64,000 bases of DNA, taken from positions 124,001 to 188,000 of the forward strand of contig JBFMGG010000006.1 of NCBI GenBank assembly GCA_040752835.1, in the 5' to 3' direction. Position 1 is the stretch's first letter. Each line of letters begins with the position of its first letter. The stretch is from Campylobacterota bacterium (lineage in GTDB: Bacteria; Campylobacterota; Campylobacteria; Campylobacterales; Sulfurimonadaceae). This document shows positions 24,057 to 33,225 of this stretch, piece after piece. A program made the translations under genes and the position numbers. The notes beneath the pieces are model-generated. The model saw only the letters and a list, made by a program, of their open reading frames with translations. It was not told the DNA's origin and searched no databases.

Positions 24057-24608
24057 ATGGCTGAAAAAGAAGAAGAACAGACCGCAGAAGGCGGAGAAAA
24101 GAAAAAATCGAACCTGCTGCTGATCATTATCATCATCGTACTGGTGCTCGTACTGGCGATCGGCGGGGCCATTGCATTTTTGATGATGGGTAACGATGAT
24201 GCGGCGGGCGAAGCGGCTCACGGAGCCAAAAAAGAAGCCGCGGCCGCGCCGCATGCCGACGAAGCCGAAAGCGAAGCGGGCCCTTCGGATTCTTCCCTGA
24301 CCGAAGTGGGACTGATGTACCCGCTTGACGTTTTCACGGTCAATCTCCTTTCCGAAAGCGGACGCCGTTATCTGAAAGTCGAGATCAACCTTGAAATCGA
24401 GGGGGAAGAACTTAGCCCTGAACTCGATACGAAAAAACCGATTTTCCGCGATATCATTATCCGGATTCTCTCTTCCAAATCGCTCGAAGAAATTTCGACG
24501 ATCAAAGGAAAAGAGAAACTCAAAGAACAGATCGTCGACGAGATCAACATGCGTCTTAAAGACGGTAAAGTCAAAAACGTCTACTTCACCGATTTCGTGG
24601 TGCAATGA
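24057..24608 (+). CDS. fliL: Flagellar basal-body protein FliL
   Basis: A 183-residue membrane protein: acidic cytoplasmic N-terminus, one TM helix at about 21-45, an Ala/His-rich linker, and the periplasmic FliL domain (about 80-183) ending VYFTDFVVQ. It surrounds the stator and supports motor torque. Its stop overlaps acpS in an ATGA, an order I also know from other Campylobacterota. Confidence 0.93.
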   Translation: MAEKEEEQTAEGGEKKKSNLLLIIIIIVLVLVLAIGGAIAFLMMGNDDAAGEAAHGAKKEAAAAPHADEAESEAGPSDSSLTEVGLMYPLDVFTVNLLSESGRRYLKVEINLEIEGEELSPELDTKKPIFRDIIIRILSSKSLEEISTIKGKEKLKEQIVDEINMRLKDGKVKNVYFTDFVVQ

Positions 24609-24961
24609 TCGGAATCGACCTGGTCAAAACGCAGAGGATGGAACGGCTACTGGGCCGTTTCGGCGAACGGGGGCTTTCCCGTTTCCTCTCCCCCGATGAA
24701 ATTCTCCTCGTCAAAAACCACCGTAACGCCGCCGGGTTCTGGGCCGCCAAGGAAGCATGCGCCAAAGCGCTCGGATGCGGCATCGGGGCCGAGTGCGGAT
24801 TTCACGATATCATCCTCTCAAAAAACCCCAAAGGTGCACCGCTGATCGATCTGTCCGAACGGGTCAAAACGGCGTTCGCTATCGAAAACCTCAGCGTCTC
24901 GATCACCCATGACGGCGACTACGCGATCGCCGTCGTCGCCCTTGAACGGCACAGGGCTTAA
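24605..24961 (+). CDS. acpS: Holo-[acyl-carrier-protein] synthase
   Basis: A 118-residue phosphopantetheinyl transferase activating ACP. MIGIDLVKTQRM has the Mg-binding Asp and FWAAKEACAKALG the Glu/Lys motif. Complete, and translationally coupled to fliL. Confidence 0.95.
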   Translation: MIGIDLVKTQRMERLLGRFGERGLSRFLSPDEILLVKNHRNAAGFWAAKEACAKALGCGIGAECGFHDIILSKNPKGAPLIDLSERVKTAFAIENLSVSITHDGDYAIAVVALERHRA

Positions 24962-25014
24962 CCCTTCTCTTATCGCCTCTGGGTTATGATTTTAGCATCA
25001 TTACGAGGAATCCC

Positions 25015-26187
25015 ATGAACGCCATTACCGTCACCAAAAACGCCGCCCGATCCTTACGCAATTTCTTTTGCTGGGTTTACAGCAACGAACTGATCGCCCC
25101 GGACGATATTGCCGATGGAGAGATCGTCGATATCCTTGCACCCGATGGGACATTTCTCGCGCGGGGGTATCTCAACCGCAAAAGCACGATTTCGGTACGG
25201 GTCCTCGCGTTTGAGCGCCGAGAGATCGACGCTTCGTTTTTCGAAGAACGGATCCGGTCGGCCTACGTCAAACGCAAGGCCATAGCCGGATGCGCCGACG
25301 CTTACCGCGTCGTCCACTCCGAAGCCGATTTTCTCCCGGGTCTCATCGTCGACAGCTACAACGGCTATCTTGCGATTCAGATCAACACCCTGGGAATGGA
25401 ACGGCTGCGCGCCCCGATCATCGATGCCCTCCGAAAGGTCCTCAACCCCATCGGCATCATTGACAAATCCGATGCCAAAGTACGCGCCAAAGAGGGACTC
25501 GAGACCCGTAACGGCGTCATTTCCGGTACGGTTCCCGAAACCGTTACGATCACTGAAAACGGGATCAAATTCAGCGTCAACCTTCACGAAGGGCAAAAAA
25601 CGGGCTTCTACCTCGACCAACGCCGTAACCGTCGTATCAGTGCGGAATATGTCGGCGAGGGGATGCGTGTTTTGGATGTTTTCTGCAATGCCGGAGGTTT
25701 CGGTCTCTACGCCCTGCGCAACGGTGCCGACGTCCGGTTTGTCGATCTCTCCGAACATGCCCTGACGCAAGTCCGGCACAACCTCGAACTCAACGGTTTT
25801 CCAGAGTGCGACATCATCCGCCAGGACGCTTTCGATTTCCTGACCCTCGAAAAAACAACGCCGAACCGCTATGACGCGGTTTTCCTCGACCCTCCCCCGT
25901 TTGCCAAAACGAAAAAAGAGGCCGAGGGGGCAATCAAGGGGTTCAAATTTCTTTTTTCGGCGGGCCTGTCGTTGACCAAACCGGGGGGGATCGTCGCACT
26001 CTACTCCTGCTCGCACCATATCGGAGAAGACGCCCTCCTCGAGATCGCCCGCGAAGCTTCCGCCAAGGCGGGGGTCCCGTTGGAGGTTCTGGAGCTTCAG
26101 CGCGCAGACAATGATCATCCCTACATTCTCAATATCCCGAATTCCGCCTATCTCAGCGGAATCATCGTTCGTAAAACCGTATTATAG
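25015..26187 (+). CDS. rlmI: Class I SAM-dependent rRNA methyltransferase (RlmI-like)
   Basis: A 390-residue enzyme with an N-terminal PUA domain (about 1-75), a central domain with LPGLIVDSYNGYLAIQ and GQKTGFYLDQR(N)R, and a Rossmann domain with VLDVFCNAGGFGLYAL and the FLDPPPFAK catalytic loop. By family it makes m5C in 23S rRNA. Length matches RlmI. Confidence 0.9.
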   Translation: MNAITVTKNAARSLRNFFCWVYSNELIAPDDIADGEIVDILAPDGTFLARGYLNRKSTISVRVLAFERREIDASFFEERIRSAYVKRKAIAGCADAYRVVHSEADFLPGLIVDSYNGYLAIQINTLGMERLRAPIIDALRKVLNPIGIIDKSDAKVRAKEGLETRNGVISGTVPETVTITENGIKFSVNLHEGQKTGFYLDQRRNRRISAEYVGEGMRVLDVFCNAGGFGLYALRNGADVRFVDLSEHALTQVRHNLELNGFPECDIIRQDAFDFLTLEKTTPNRYDAVFLDPPPFAKTKKEAEGAIKGFKFLFSAGLSLTKPGGIVALYSCSHHIGEDALLEIAREASAKAGVPLEVLELQRADNDHPYILNIPNSAYLSGIIVRKTVL

Positions 26188-26195
26188 GAGTCATG

Positions 26196-26507
26196 ATGGA
26201 ACAACTCGTAACCGTACAAAAATACGCCGCAATGCACCGCCTGAGCATCCATACCGTCATCAAAAAGACGATGAACGGTGAGCTCAAAAGCGTCGAAAAA
26301 GAAGAAGACGGCAAAAAAACGACCTACATTCTCCTCTCATCCCAGCCCCATGCCCCGGTTCAAGTGTCCGAGTCTCCCGCACCCTCCGATCCTGTCGACG
26401 AAGAAATCGATTATAAAAAAGCGTACGAAGACCTTCACACCGAATACCTGATTCTCAAAACGCGCTACGAAAAACTTCTTGCCGCTTCCTCTCACTCCGG
26501 GCACTAA
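26196..26507 (+). CDS. Small HTH/coiled-coil hypothetical protein
   Basis: A 103-residue protein. VQKYAAMHRLSIHTVIKKTMNG looks like a small HTH motif, followed by a Pro-rich linker and a C-terminal coiled coil (about 75-98). ATG 26196 is chosen because AGGAG lies 5 bases upstream; ATG 26193 is only 2 bases away. DNA-binding is inferred. Confidence 0.65.
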   Translation: MEQLVTVQKYAAMHRLSIHTVIKKTMNGELKSVEKEEDGKKTTYILLSSQPHAPVQVSESPAPSDPVDEEIDYKKAYEDLHTEYLILKTRYEKLLAASSHSGH

Positions 26508-26510
26508 GTC

Positions 26511-27182
26511 TCAGGAGGGGGTGCGTTCATTCCTCTGCATCGTATCGATGTAGCCGCATACGTCCGTATTGTCGTTACAGGGAGGGTTCGAAGCGCTTTT
26601 TTCGAAATCGGCCAGATTGGCCGAAACGAAATTCCAGTTGACCCGTTTCCACCACCCTTCCAGATAGTCGGGACGCGCATTGCGGTAGTCGATGTAATAG
26701 GCGTGTTCCCATACGTCGCAGGTCAGAAGCGGTGTTTCTCCCTGTCGTAGGGGGGTATCGGCGTTGGAGGTCGTCCGCAGCTCGAGCCGCCCCTCCTTGG
26801 TCACCACCAGCCAGGTCCATCCCGATCCGAACAGCCCTATCGCCGCATTCACAAAAGCCTCTTTGAAACGCTCGGCCGATCCGAAATCGCGTTCGATCAA
26901 CGCGCTCAGACGTGCCGAGGGTTCGGTCACGGAACCGCTCAGCCCTTTCCAGTAAAAATCGTGGTTGTATACCTGTGCGGCATTGTTGAATACAGGACCT
27001 GTGGCATTTTGAATAATCTGTTCGAGATTCATCGATTCGTATTCGGTGCCGGCGATAAGGGCATTGAGCTTGTTGACGTACGCGGCATGGTGCTTACCGT
27101 AATGGTATGAAAGCGTTTCGGCGGAAATAGAAGGTTCGAGCGACGAAGGCTCGAAAGGGAGTTTCATCAATTCGTGAAGCAT
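26511..27182 (-). CDS. sodB: Iron superoxide dismutase
   Basis: A 223-residue Fe/Mn-type SOD. Metal ligands are in LSYHYGKHHAAYVNKL, VYNHDFYWKGL, and DVWEHAYYIDYRNARPDYL (Asp and His). The FGSGWTWLV stretch with Gln-lacking outer sphere fits the iron type. No signal peptide; cytoplasmic. Slightly longer C-terminus than usual, ending with two Cys-containing segments. Confidence 0.93.
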   Translation of the reverse strand: MLHELMKLPFEPSSLEPSISAETLSYHYGKHHAAYVNKLNALIAGTEYESMNLEQIIQNATGPVFNNAAQVYNHDFYWKGLSGSVTEPSARLSALIERDFGSAERFKEAFVNAAIGLFGSGWTWLVVTKEGRLELRTTSNADTPLRQGETPLLTCDVWEHAYYIDYRNARPDYLEGWWKRVNWNFVSANLADFEKSASNPPCNDNTDVCGYIDTMQRNERTPS

Positions 27183-27299
27183 GGGAAACCTCCAAAAACG
27201 AAAGTATCATCCATCATCTTAGCCTACGAGGCTGAAAGAATCCCAACGCCGTTTCGATCCGAGGCAAGCTTCAGGCAAGGTTCAGCGGTACGGTCCGCT

Positions 27300-27500
27300 T
27301 CATCCCCCGCCGACAAAATCGAGCAGTTCGACCGCATCCCCTTCGTGCAAAACGGCGCTGTTCCACCCGTCTTGCTTCACGATCTGCATGTTCACCGCCG
27401 CAGCCATCACTTTGGCCTCGATGCCGAGCGAACGGATCAGTTCCAAAAGGGTCGTATTTTCGGAAACCTCACGGGTTTCGCCGTTTACTTTGATGTGCAT
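27300..27500 (-). CDS. thiS: Sulfur carrier protein ThiS
   Basis: A 66-residue ubiquitin-fold protein that carries sulfur as a thiocarboxylate for thiazole synthesis. It shows IKVNGETREV, LLELIRSLG, and a C-terminal DFVGGG. Normally ThiS ends in GG; here there is one extra Gly. No other thi gene is adjacent; it follows the ankyrin gene by 8 bases. Confidence 0.85.
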   Translation of the reverse strand: MHIKVNGETREVSENTTLLELIRSLGIEAKVMAAAVNMQIVKQDGWNSAVLHEGDAVELLDFVGGG

Positions 27501-27508
27501 ACTCTCTC

Positions 27509-28024
27509 CTACATCGACATTTTTATGAGTTGGGCGATCTGGAAAAACTCCTTGGCGATCGCGAAATCGTACGCCGTTGCCCCGTCGTTGTTTTTAAGAT
27601 GGGGATCGGCTTTGGCTTTAAGGAGAAAATCGACGATTTTCTCATTCCCGCTGAACGCCGCCTGGTGCAGGGGGGTGATGCCGTCTTTGTTGGCCAGATT
27701 CACGTCCGCGCCGCGCAGGACGACGAACGTCACGAGGTCGAGGTCTTTTTTCTTGACCGCCAGGATGAGCGGCGTGTTGCCGTTGTTATCCTGAAAATTG
27801 ATATCGGCTCCGCATTCGAGCAGGTAGGCGGCCATTTTGGTGTCTGAGAGCTTGATCGCGACGTGCAGGGCACTCAGCCCCGCGGCATTGGCTTCGTCGA
27901 CCTTGTGTCCCGCCCGGATATGGCGTTCCATCGACTGCCGGTCTCCATCGAACGCCGCATCGTGCAGCACTCCCGCGCCGGCGGATGCCGCTAGCACGAA
28001 AAACGGGATTATCCACCGCATCAT
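27509..28024 (-). CDS. Exported ankyrin-repeat protein
   Basis: A 171-residue protein with a signal-like N-terminus (WIIPFFVLAASAGAG) and four to five ankyrin repeats, such as GLSALHVAIKLSDTKMAAYLL, NTPLILAVKKKDLDLVTFVVL and GITPLHQAAFSGNEKIVDFLL. Protein-protein interaction in the periplasm is inferred. A partner is not evident. Confidence 0.83.
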   Translation of the reverse strand: MMRWIIPFFVLAASAGAGVLHDAAFDGDRQSMERHIRAGHKVDEANAAGLSALHVAIKLSDTKMAAYLLECGADINFQDNNGNTPLILAVKKKDLDLVTFVVLRGADVNLANKDGITPLHQAAFSGNEKIVDFLLKAKADPHLKNNDGATAYDFAIAKEFFQIAQLIKMSM

Positions 28025-28030
28025 CGTTTC

Positions 28031-29020
28031 TTATTCCTTTACGAACCGTATCATTTTGAACCGTTCCCCCATCAGCGAAGGGGTAATGAGTATTTTGGCT
28101 TTTTCGAGCTCTTGTTTGTAGATCGCTTCGCCGGCGCGTTCCTTGAGGATCGCAAGCAGATCGAGAATCCCCATCTCCACGAGCGCCACAAGCTGCGTCG
28201 CATACTGGGCGCAAACGACGCCTTCGTTTTCAAACGCCTCTTTTACGTGGGTGAAATTGACGTCGTAGGTGATGTCGCTTCGGCCGAACGCTTCATTCAT
28301 GTCGAGCGCTTCGTCAAAGAGCGGGTAGACCTGGTGTTCACGATAGACGCGGATCGAAAAATCGCTTCGCGCCTGCAATTCGCCGTAATCGAAACTGACG
28401 AATTCGAAACGTTCCGCCGCCTTGCGCATCGCCTGAGCAAACGACTCGTATCCTCGCGCAATTTCGCCCCGATCCTGCTTATATTTTTCGGCCAGCTCCG
28501 TTATTTCAGGATCGTCGATGTCGAAGAGGACTTTCCCCTCTTCGACGCGGCCCGTTTTCCCTTTGTAAAACAATTCGCAGGGAAACGCGTCGAAAATCTC
28601 GTTCGCGACGAAAAAGGCGCACCGTTCGGAGACTTCCGTCAAATCGCCGTAGTGTTCGAGCTTCACCGCGTTGCCGAACGATTCGTCGAAATAATTTTGC
28701 TGCGCCGTTCGAAGCGCTTCGAACCGTTCGACGATTCCGAACCGAAGAGTCTGCAGAAGCTGCGGACGCAGCGTATGGATGAATTCGATGATATCGGCGA
28801 GGAGGTAGCCGTGATGGGCGCCGATTTCACAGATCAGCGCGTCGCTTCGCAAAAACCCCTCGTCGATGCGTCGGACGATGTGATTGGCGATCGTTCCCCC
28901 GAAGAACTTGGAGGTACTCACCGCCGTATAGAAATCCCCTTTTTTGCCGATCGGGCGGTACGAGGCGTAATACCCCTCTTCTCCGTACAGCCACTCTTGC
29001 ATATAGTCGCTAAAACGCAC
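28031..29020 (-). CDS. MidA/NDUFAF7-family SAM methyltransferase
   Basis: A 329-residue protein of the DUF185 family. LICEIGAHHGYLLADIIEF replaces the usual GxGxG SAM motif but keeps its layout, and FFVANEIFDAFPCELF is the diagnostic N-E-x-x-D-A-x-P motif. The mitochondrial homologue methylates an Arg of a complex I subunit; a role in Nuo maturation here is inference. GTG start at 29020, next to argD. Confidence 0.85.
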   Translation of the reverse strand: MRFSDYMQEWLYGEEGYYASYRPIGKKGDFYTAVSTSKFFGGTIANHIVRRIDEGFLRSDALICEIGAHHGYLLADIIEFIHTLRPQLLQTLRFGIVERFEALRTAQQNYFDESFGNAVKLEHYGDLTEVSERCAFFVANEIFDAFPCELFYKGKTGRVEEGKVLFDIDDPEITELAEKYKQDRGEIARGYESFAQAMRKAAERFEFVSFDYGELQARSDFSIRVYREHQVYPLFDEALDMNEAFGRSDITYDVNFTHVKEAFENEGVVCAQYATQLVALVEMGILDLLAILKERAGEAIYKQELEKAKILITPSLMGERFKMIRFVKE

Positions 29021-29028
29021 GAATAGCC

Positions 29029-30204
29029 TTAGAGGGACGCCATCGCTTTTTCAAGACGCGCGAACCCTTCGTCAATGTCCGCTTTGGTGATCGTCAGCGG
29101 CGGCAGGAAACGGAGGGTATTGCGTCCGGCTTTGAGGACGAGTACCCCCGCCTCACGCGCGGCGTTGATGATTTTGGAGAGGGTGTCCCCGTCGGCCACT
29201 CTAAGCCCCCGCATCATCCCAAGTCCCACGTGTTCGAGGAAAATGGCCGGATGAGCGGCGGCAAAGCGGGCCAGCGACTCTTCGAAATAGATCAGCATAT
29301 GATCAAGTTCCCCGCTTTGCTTGAGTTCGGAGAGGATGTCGAGCACCTCGTTCGCCGCTGCGGTGGAGAGATAATTGCCGCCGAACGTCGAGCCGTGGTC
29401 GCCGGGGGCGAAAATATCTTTTTTGCTCGTCATCACCACGCCGATCGGTACGCCCCCGCCCAGCCCTTTGGCCAGTGTGATCACGTCGGGTTCGATTCCG
29501 TAGAGGTTCGACGCCAGAAACTCGCCCGTGCGGTAAATACCCGTCTGCACTTCGTCGACCATCAGCAAAATATCGCGCGATTTGAGCAGCGCGGCCAGTG
29601 CCTGGACTTTCTGGCGATCCTGCGGTTGCACGCCCCCTTCCCCCTGCACCAGTTCGATCATGACCGCGACGGTATGATCGTCCAGCAACGATTCGATCTC
29701 ATCGATGTTTTTGGCATACACGAAACCGTCGGGAAACGGCCCGAAATAGTTGTGCATCGATTCCTGCCCCGTCGCTTTGAGCGCCGTGATCGTCCGGCCG
29801 TGGAACGAATGCTGCAGCGTGATGATTTTGTACCGTTTGGGCTGACCGTTTTCCTCACCGTATTTGCGGGCAATTTTGATCGCCCCCTCGTTCGCCTCGG
29901 CACCGCTGTTTCCGAAAAAACATTTCATGTCGTATCCGCTTTGCTCGACGATCCGGCGGGCACATTCGGCCTGCGGTTCGATCAGGTAAAGGTTCGAGAC
30001 ATGGATGATCCGCGACGCCTGCTCGCAGATCGCTTTGGTAAGGCGGTCATTGCCGTGGCCGACGCTGCATACCGCGATCCCCGCGGCAAAATCGACGTAT
30101 TCTTTCCCTTCACTGTCGACGAGGAGGGCATTCATCCCTTTCACAAAACTGACGTTCTGGCGCCCATAGGTGGGCAATACATAATTTTCAAAATTTTTTG
30201 TCAT
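29029..30204 (-). CDS. argD: Acetylornithine aminotransferase
   Basis: A 391-residue PLP enzyme of arginine (and possibly lysine) biosynthesis. FFGNSGAEANEGAIKIARKYG, LLMVDEVQTGIYRTG and the lysine in DVITLAKGLGGGVPIG are present, as is the GSTFGGNYLS segment. Complete. Start overlaps the molybdopterin oxidoreductase stop by 4 bases. Confidence 0.95.
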   Translation of the reverse strand: MTKNFENYVLPTYGRQNVSFVKGMNALLVDSEGKEYVDFAAGIAVCSVGHGNDRLTKAICEQASRIIHVSNLYLIEPQAECARRIVEQSGYDMKCFFGNSGAEANEGAIKIARKYGEENGQPKRYKIITLQHSFHGRTITALKATGQESMHNYFGPFPDGFVYAKNIDEIESLLDDHTVAVMIELVQGEGGVQPQDRQKVQALAALLKSRDILLMVDEVQTGIYRTGEFLASNLYGIEPDVITLAKGLGGGVPIGVVMTSKKDIFAPGDHGSTFGGNYLSTAAANEVLDILSELKQSGELDHMLIYFEESLARFAAAHPAIFLEHVGLGMMRGLRVADGDTLSKIINAAREAGVLVLKAGRNTLRFLPPLTITKADIDEGFARLEKAMASL

Positions 30205-31931
30205 AACGTTTCAACCTTTAGTGTGTGTTCTTGATAGACGGCGCATTCCCCCTCGTAGCTCAACCACGCGGGCGTCAGGACGTTCACATCGGGTGTCCCC
30301 GAATAAATCAGGACGCAATCTTTCCGAAGCCGCCCGTCCCACGCGACTTCCATTTCGACGCTCCCCGAGGGGGAGGAGAGACGAACCCGCCTCCCCTCTT
30401 CGAACCCCGCATCGGGATGGAAAAAAGCGGCCGATTCGCGGTAGAACTGCGAATTGAGCCCTTTGGGATGCTTGGGGGTGATGAGATGAAACCCTTCCCT
30501 TTCCTCGAGCCTCGCCTCAACCTCGTCGGGAAAAACGAATTCCCCCTCTTCAAACCCCTCCGAATACGGGATATCGGGGATGGAGGAGCGGTATGTCACC
30601 CCTTCGCGTTCGATTGCTTGATCGCGGAAATGCTCCAGATACTCCTCTTCCCCCAGAAGGGGAAAGCCGAACGTATCGCACAGCCTTCGGGCCACTTCAT
30701 ACTCGCCGATCCCGATATCGCTTTGGTGGATTTTGCGCATCTCCTGCAGCGTGTAGTCTCCGTACGAACTGCGGAAATCGTTTTTTTCGAGAAAACTCTT
30801 TGCCGGAATCACCAGATCCGAAGCGCGGGAAGTTTCGTTTTCGTACAACCCGAAATAGACACGGAACCCCGCCTGTGAAAACGATTGACGTACCCGGTTG
30901 GAGTCGGGCATCTGGGCAAGGGGGTTCGCCCCCTGAACGAAAACGCAATTATACTTCGAAAAATCGACGGTAGGCTTCGAAACCTTTTTGGCAATGCTCC
31001 GAAACGGGGAATCGATCCCTACCGATGAATCCCCCAGAAAGCTGACGCCGCACCCCTCTTTGCCGAACAGCCCCATCACCGCCCCAAACGCGTCGATGGC
31101 ACGAAGCACCTCGGCGCCGTTTCGGTATTTCTGCACCCCCGCACCGACGAGAATCGCCGTTCTTTTCCCCTGAATGAGCGAGAGCATATCGCCGATCTGC
31201 CCCAGGGATACATCAATCGCATCGAGGGTCGCCTTGATACGGATGCTTTGGGTAAGTTCGTAAAACTCCTCGACGTCGCCCGCATGTTCTTCCAGCCATT
31301 CCCGGTCGTGAGAACCTTCGATGATCGCGAAACGGCTCAGCAGCAGTGCCAGGTGCAAATCGCCCCGTGGCTTGATTTTTATGTGCAGATCGGCTTTTCG
31401 GGCCAGTTCCGTCTCGACCGGATCGATCACGATCAGCGTCTTGGCGTTCAAAAACGGCAAAAGATGCGAATGGGTCGCATGAGGATTGCGTCCCCACACG
31501 ACCACCGCTTCGGCATGTGCAATCATCTGGGGGGAAAGGACGTAGTTGCGTCCGCGTCCCGTTTCGATACCGGCGGCACCGGCACCGTCGCACAGCGATC
31601 CGGAGGTACCGACCGCGTCGTAGTGGGCAAAAAAATGTTCGACGCTGCGCTGCATCAGAGCCACATTGCCGCTTCCTCGGTAATAGAGCACTTCGCGCGG
31701 TTTACTCTCCTCAAGCCGCTTTTCCAACGCCCTCAGTGCTTCGTCTATGCTCACTTCCCGGCCGTGAAGGCGGGGGGCGGGAATTCGGGGATACTCGCCG
31801 TAATGGTTGAGATTCGGGCACAGGTATCCGCGGGTGATCGGATGGGTCTTATCCCCTTTGGGCATCCCGTTTTCATCAATAACGATTCGACAGGCGTCGT
31901 AACAATCCAGAGGACAGGCAGTCGTTTTCAT
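30201..31931 (-). CDS. Molybdopterin oxidoreductase catalytic subunit
   Basis: A 576-residue protein of the DMSO reductase superfamily. The N-terminal CPLDCYDAC and later YLC provide a 4Fe-4S site of the formate dehydrogenase/nitrate reductase type. VEHFFAHYDAVGTSGSLCDGAGAAG and VVVWGRNPHATHSHLLPF, and a C-terminal molydopterin dinucleotide-binding domain (LITPKHPKGLNSQFY) follow. It is short and without a Tat signal, so cytoplasmic. No electron-transfer or chaperone gene is adjacent, so the substrate is open. Confidence 0.88.
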   Translation of the reverse strand: MKTTACPLDCYDACRIVIDENGMPKGDKTHPITRGYLCPNLNHYGEYPRIPAPRLHGREVSIDEALRALEKRLEESKPREVLYYRGSGNVALMQRSVEHFFAHYDAVGTSGSLCDGAGAAGIETGRGRNYVLSPQMIAHAEAVVVWGRNPHATHSHLLPFLNAKTLIVIDPVETELARKADLHIKIKPRGDLHLALLLSRFAIIEGSHDREWLEEHAGDVEEFYELTQSIRIKATLDAIDVSLGQIGDMLSLIQGKRTAILVGAGVQKYRNGAEVLRAIDAFGAVMGLFGKEGCGVSFLGDSSVGIDSPFRSIAKKVSKPTVDFSKYNCVFVQGANPLAQMPDSNRVRQSFSQAGFRVYFGLYENETSRASDLVIPAKSFLEKNDFRSSYGDYTLQEMRKIHQSDIGIGEYEVARRLCDTFGFPLLGEEEYLEHFRDQAIEREGVTYRSSIPDIPYSEGFEEGEFVFPDEVEARLEEREGFHLITPKHPKGLNSQFYRESAAFFHPDAGFEEGRRVRLSSPSGSVEMEVAWDGRLRKDCVLIYSGTPDVNVLTPAWLSYEGECAVYQEHTLKVETL

Positions 31932-32085
31932 CTTTCAAGGTTCCCGGCATGGCGCGCCGCGACGGCACGCTGCGTTCTTCTTTCACAGGGATTTAAGCGT
32001 ATTTTACACTGCCCCCCCTTGCATTAAGTAAAAAAAAACGATGAATTTCGATATGATTAAGGGATTAAAAACAAATGGGGAAATA

Positions 32086-33048
32086 ATGTCTCTTTTAGAA
32101 CATGTCGATGCCGCAACCAACCTGGCAAAAAACAACGAAGTCCAACTGCTCGTTTTTAAAATCGACGATGCGCCCGAATCGCCCTATTATGCGATCAATG
32201 TATTCAAAACGCGTGAAGTCGTCGAAGCCAAACGCCATTACCTCACGCAGATCCCCGGGGCCCATCCGCTGCTGGAAGGGACGATCGTTCTGCGCGAGCT
32301 TCAGATTCCGATTCTCAACCTGCCCAAATGGCTGGACGTCGAACTGAGCGAAGAAAAACGCAAAGCATCCAATCTCCTGATCTGCGACTTCAACGGCATT
32401 ATCATCGGCATCCGGATCATGTACGCCTACCGTGTCGTCAAAAAGAACTGGAACGAAATGCACGCCCCGGACAGCTACCGGATGGGAGAAGACGGTCTTG
32501 TCATCAATGACACCCGCCTCGACGACGGCAGCCTGTGCCTCGTACTCGATTACGAAAAGCTTCTCGCCGATGTCATCCCCCAGGCGATGGTCAACGTCGA
32601 CCAGGCCGCGGCAAGCATCAAAAACCTCCCGCTTCCCGAAAAACTCAAACACGGCACGGTTCTCATCGCCGAAGATTCCAAAACGGCGCAGCGGCATCTC
32701 CGCCAGATTTTCGAACACGCCCACGTCGGCTATCAGATCTTCAACAACGGAAAAGACCTGGTCAACTACATTGCCAAACACCCCGACCCTTCATCCATTC
32801 CGGCGATCATTACCGATATCGAAATGCCCGAAATGTCAGGGTTCACGGTCATCCAAAGACTCAAGGGCAACCCTTCGACCAAGGCGATCCCCATCATCGT
32901 CAACAGCTCCATGACGGGTGAAAACAACAAACGCGAAGCGGCAAGTCTCGGAGCCGACGGCTTTATCGACAAAACCAAAAGCGAAAACATTCTCAGCCTC
33001 ATCATCGAAAAAATGGGACCGTCAAAAAACAATCTTCTCCCCCGCTAA
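32086..33048 (+). CDS. cheV: Chemotaxis protein CheV
   Basis: A 320-residue fusion of a CheW-like coupling domain (about 20-165) and a receiver domain (about 190-315; phospho-acceptor Asp in IITDIEMPEMSG). It links chemoreceptors to CheA and buffers phosphate. ATG 32086 gives the family start MSLLEHVD; an in-frame ATG at 32041 would add 15 residues without a ribosome-binding site. Preceded by an AT-rich intergenic region. Confidence 0.93.
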   Translation: MSLLEHVDAATNLAKNNEVQLLVFKIDDAPESPYYAINVFKTREVVEAKRHYLTQIPGAHPLLEGTIVLRELQIPILNLPKWLDVELSEEKRKASNLLICDFNGIIIGIRIMYAYRVVKKNWNEMHAPDSYRMGEDGLVINDTRLDDGSLCLVLDYEKLLADVIPQAMVNVDQAAASIKNLPLPEKLKHGTVLIAEDSKTAQRHLRQIFEHAHVGYQIFNNGKDLVNYIAKHPDPSSIPAIITDIEMPEMSGFTVIQRLKGNPSTKAIPIIVNSSMTGENNKREAASLGADGFIDKTKSENILSLIIEKMGPSKNNLLPR

Positions 33049-33184
33049 GGGCGGGCCCCTCTTCCTCGCTTTTCAAATGCATTGCTATTGTATTGCCCGG
33101 TTTTAAGTACGGAGAGATCCGCAGGCGTCAAGCCGGCTACACTGCCGATGGAAATATTGTACGGAAAGAAAACAGTGGATGATC

Positions 33185-33201
33185 GGGGAGAGGAACTCCC
33201 C
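33185..33201. terminator. Hairpin between cheV and oadB ends
   Basis: GGGGAG (33185-33190), loop AGGAA, CTCCCC (33196-33201) in the 177-base gap between convergent genes. No U tract, so only a possible terminator. Confidence 0.35.
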
Positions 33202-33225
33202 CCTTATGTGAAACAGTGAAGCGGA

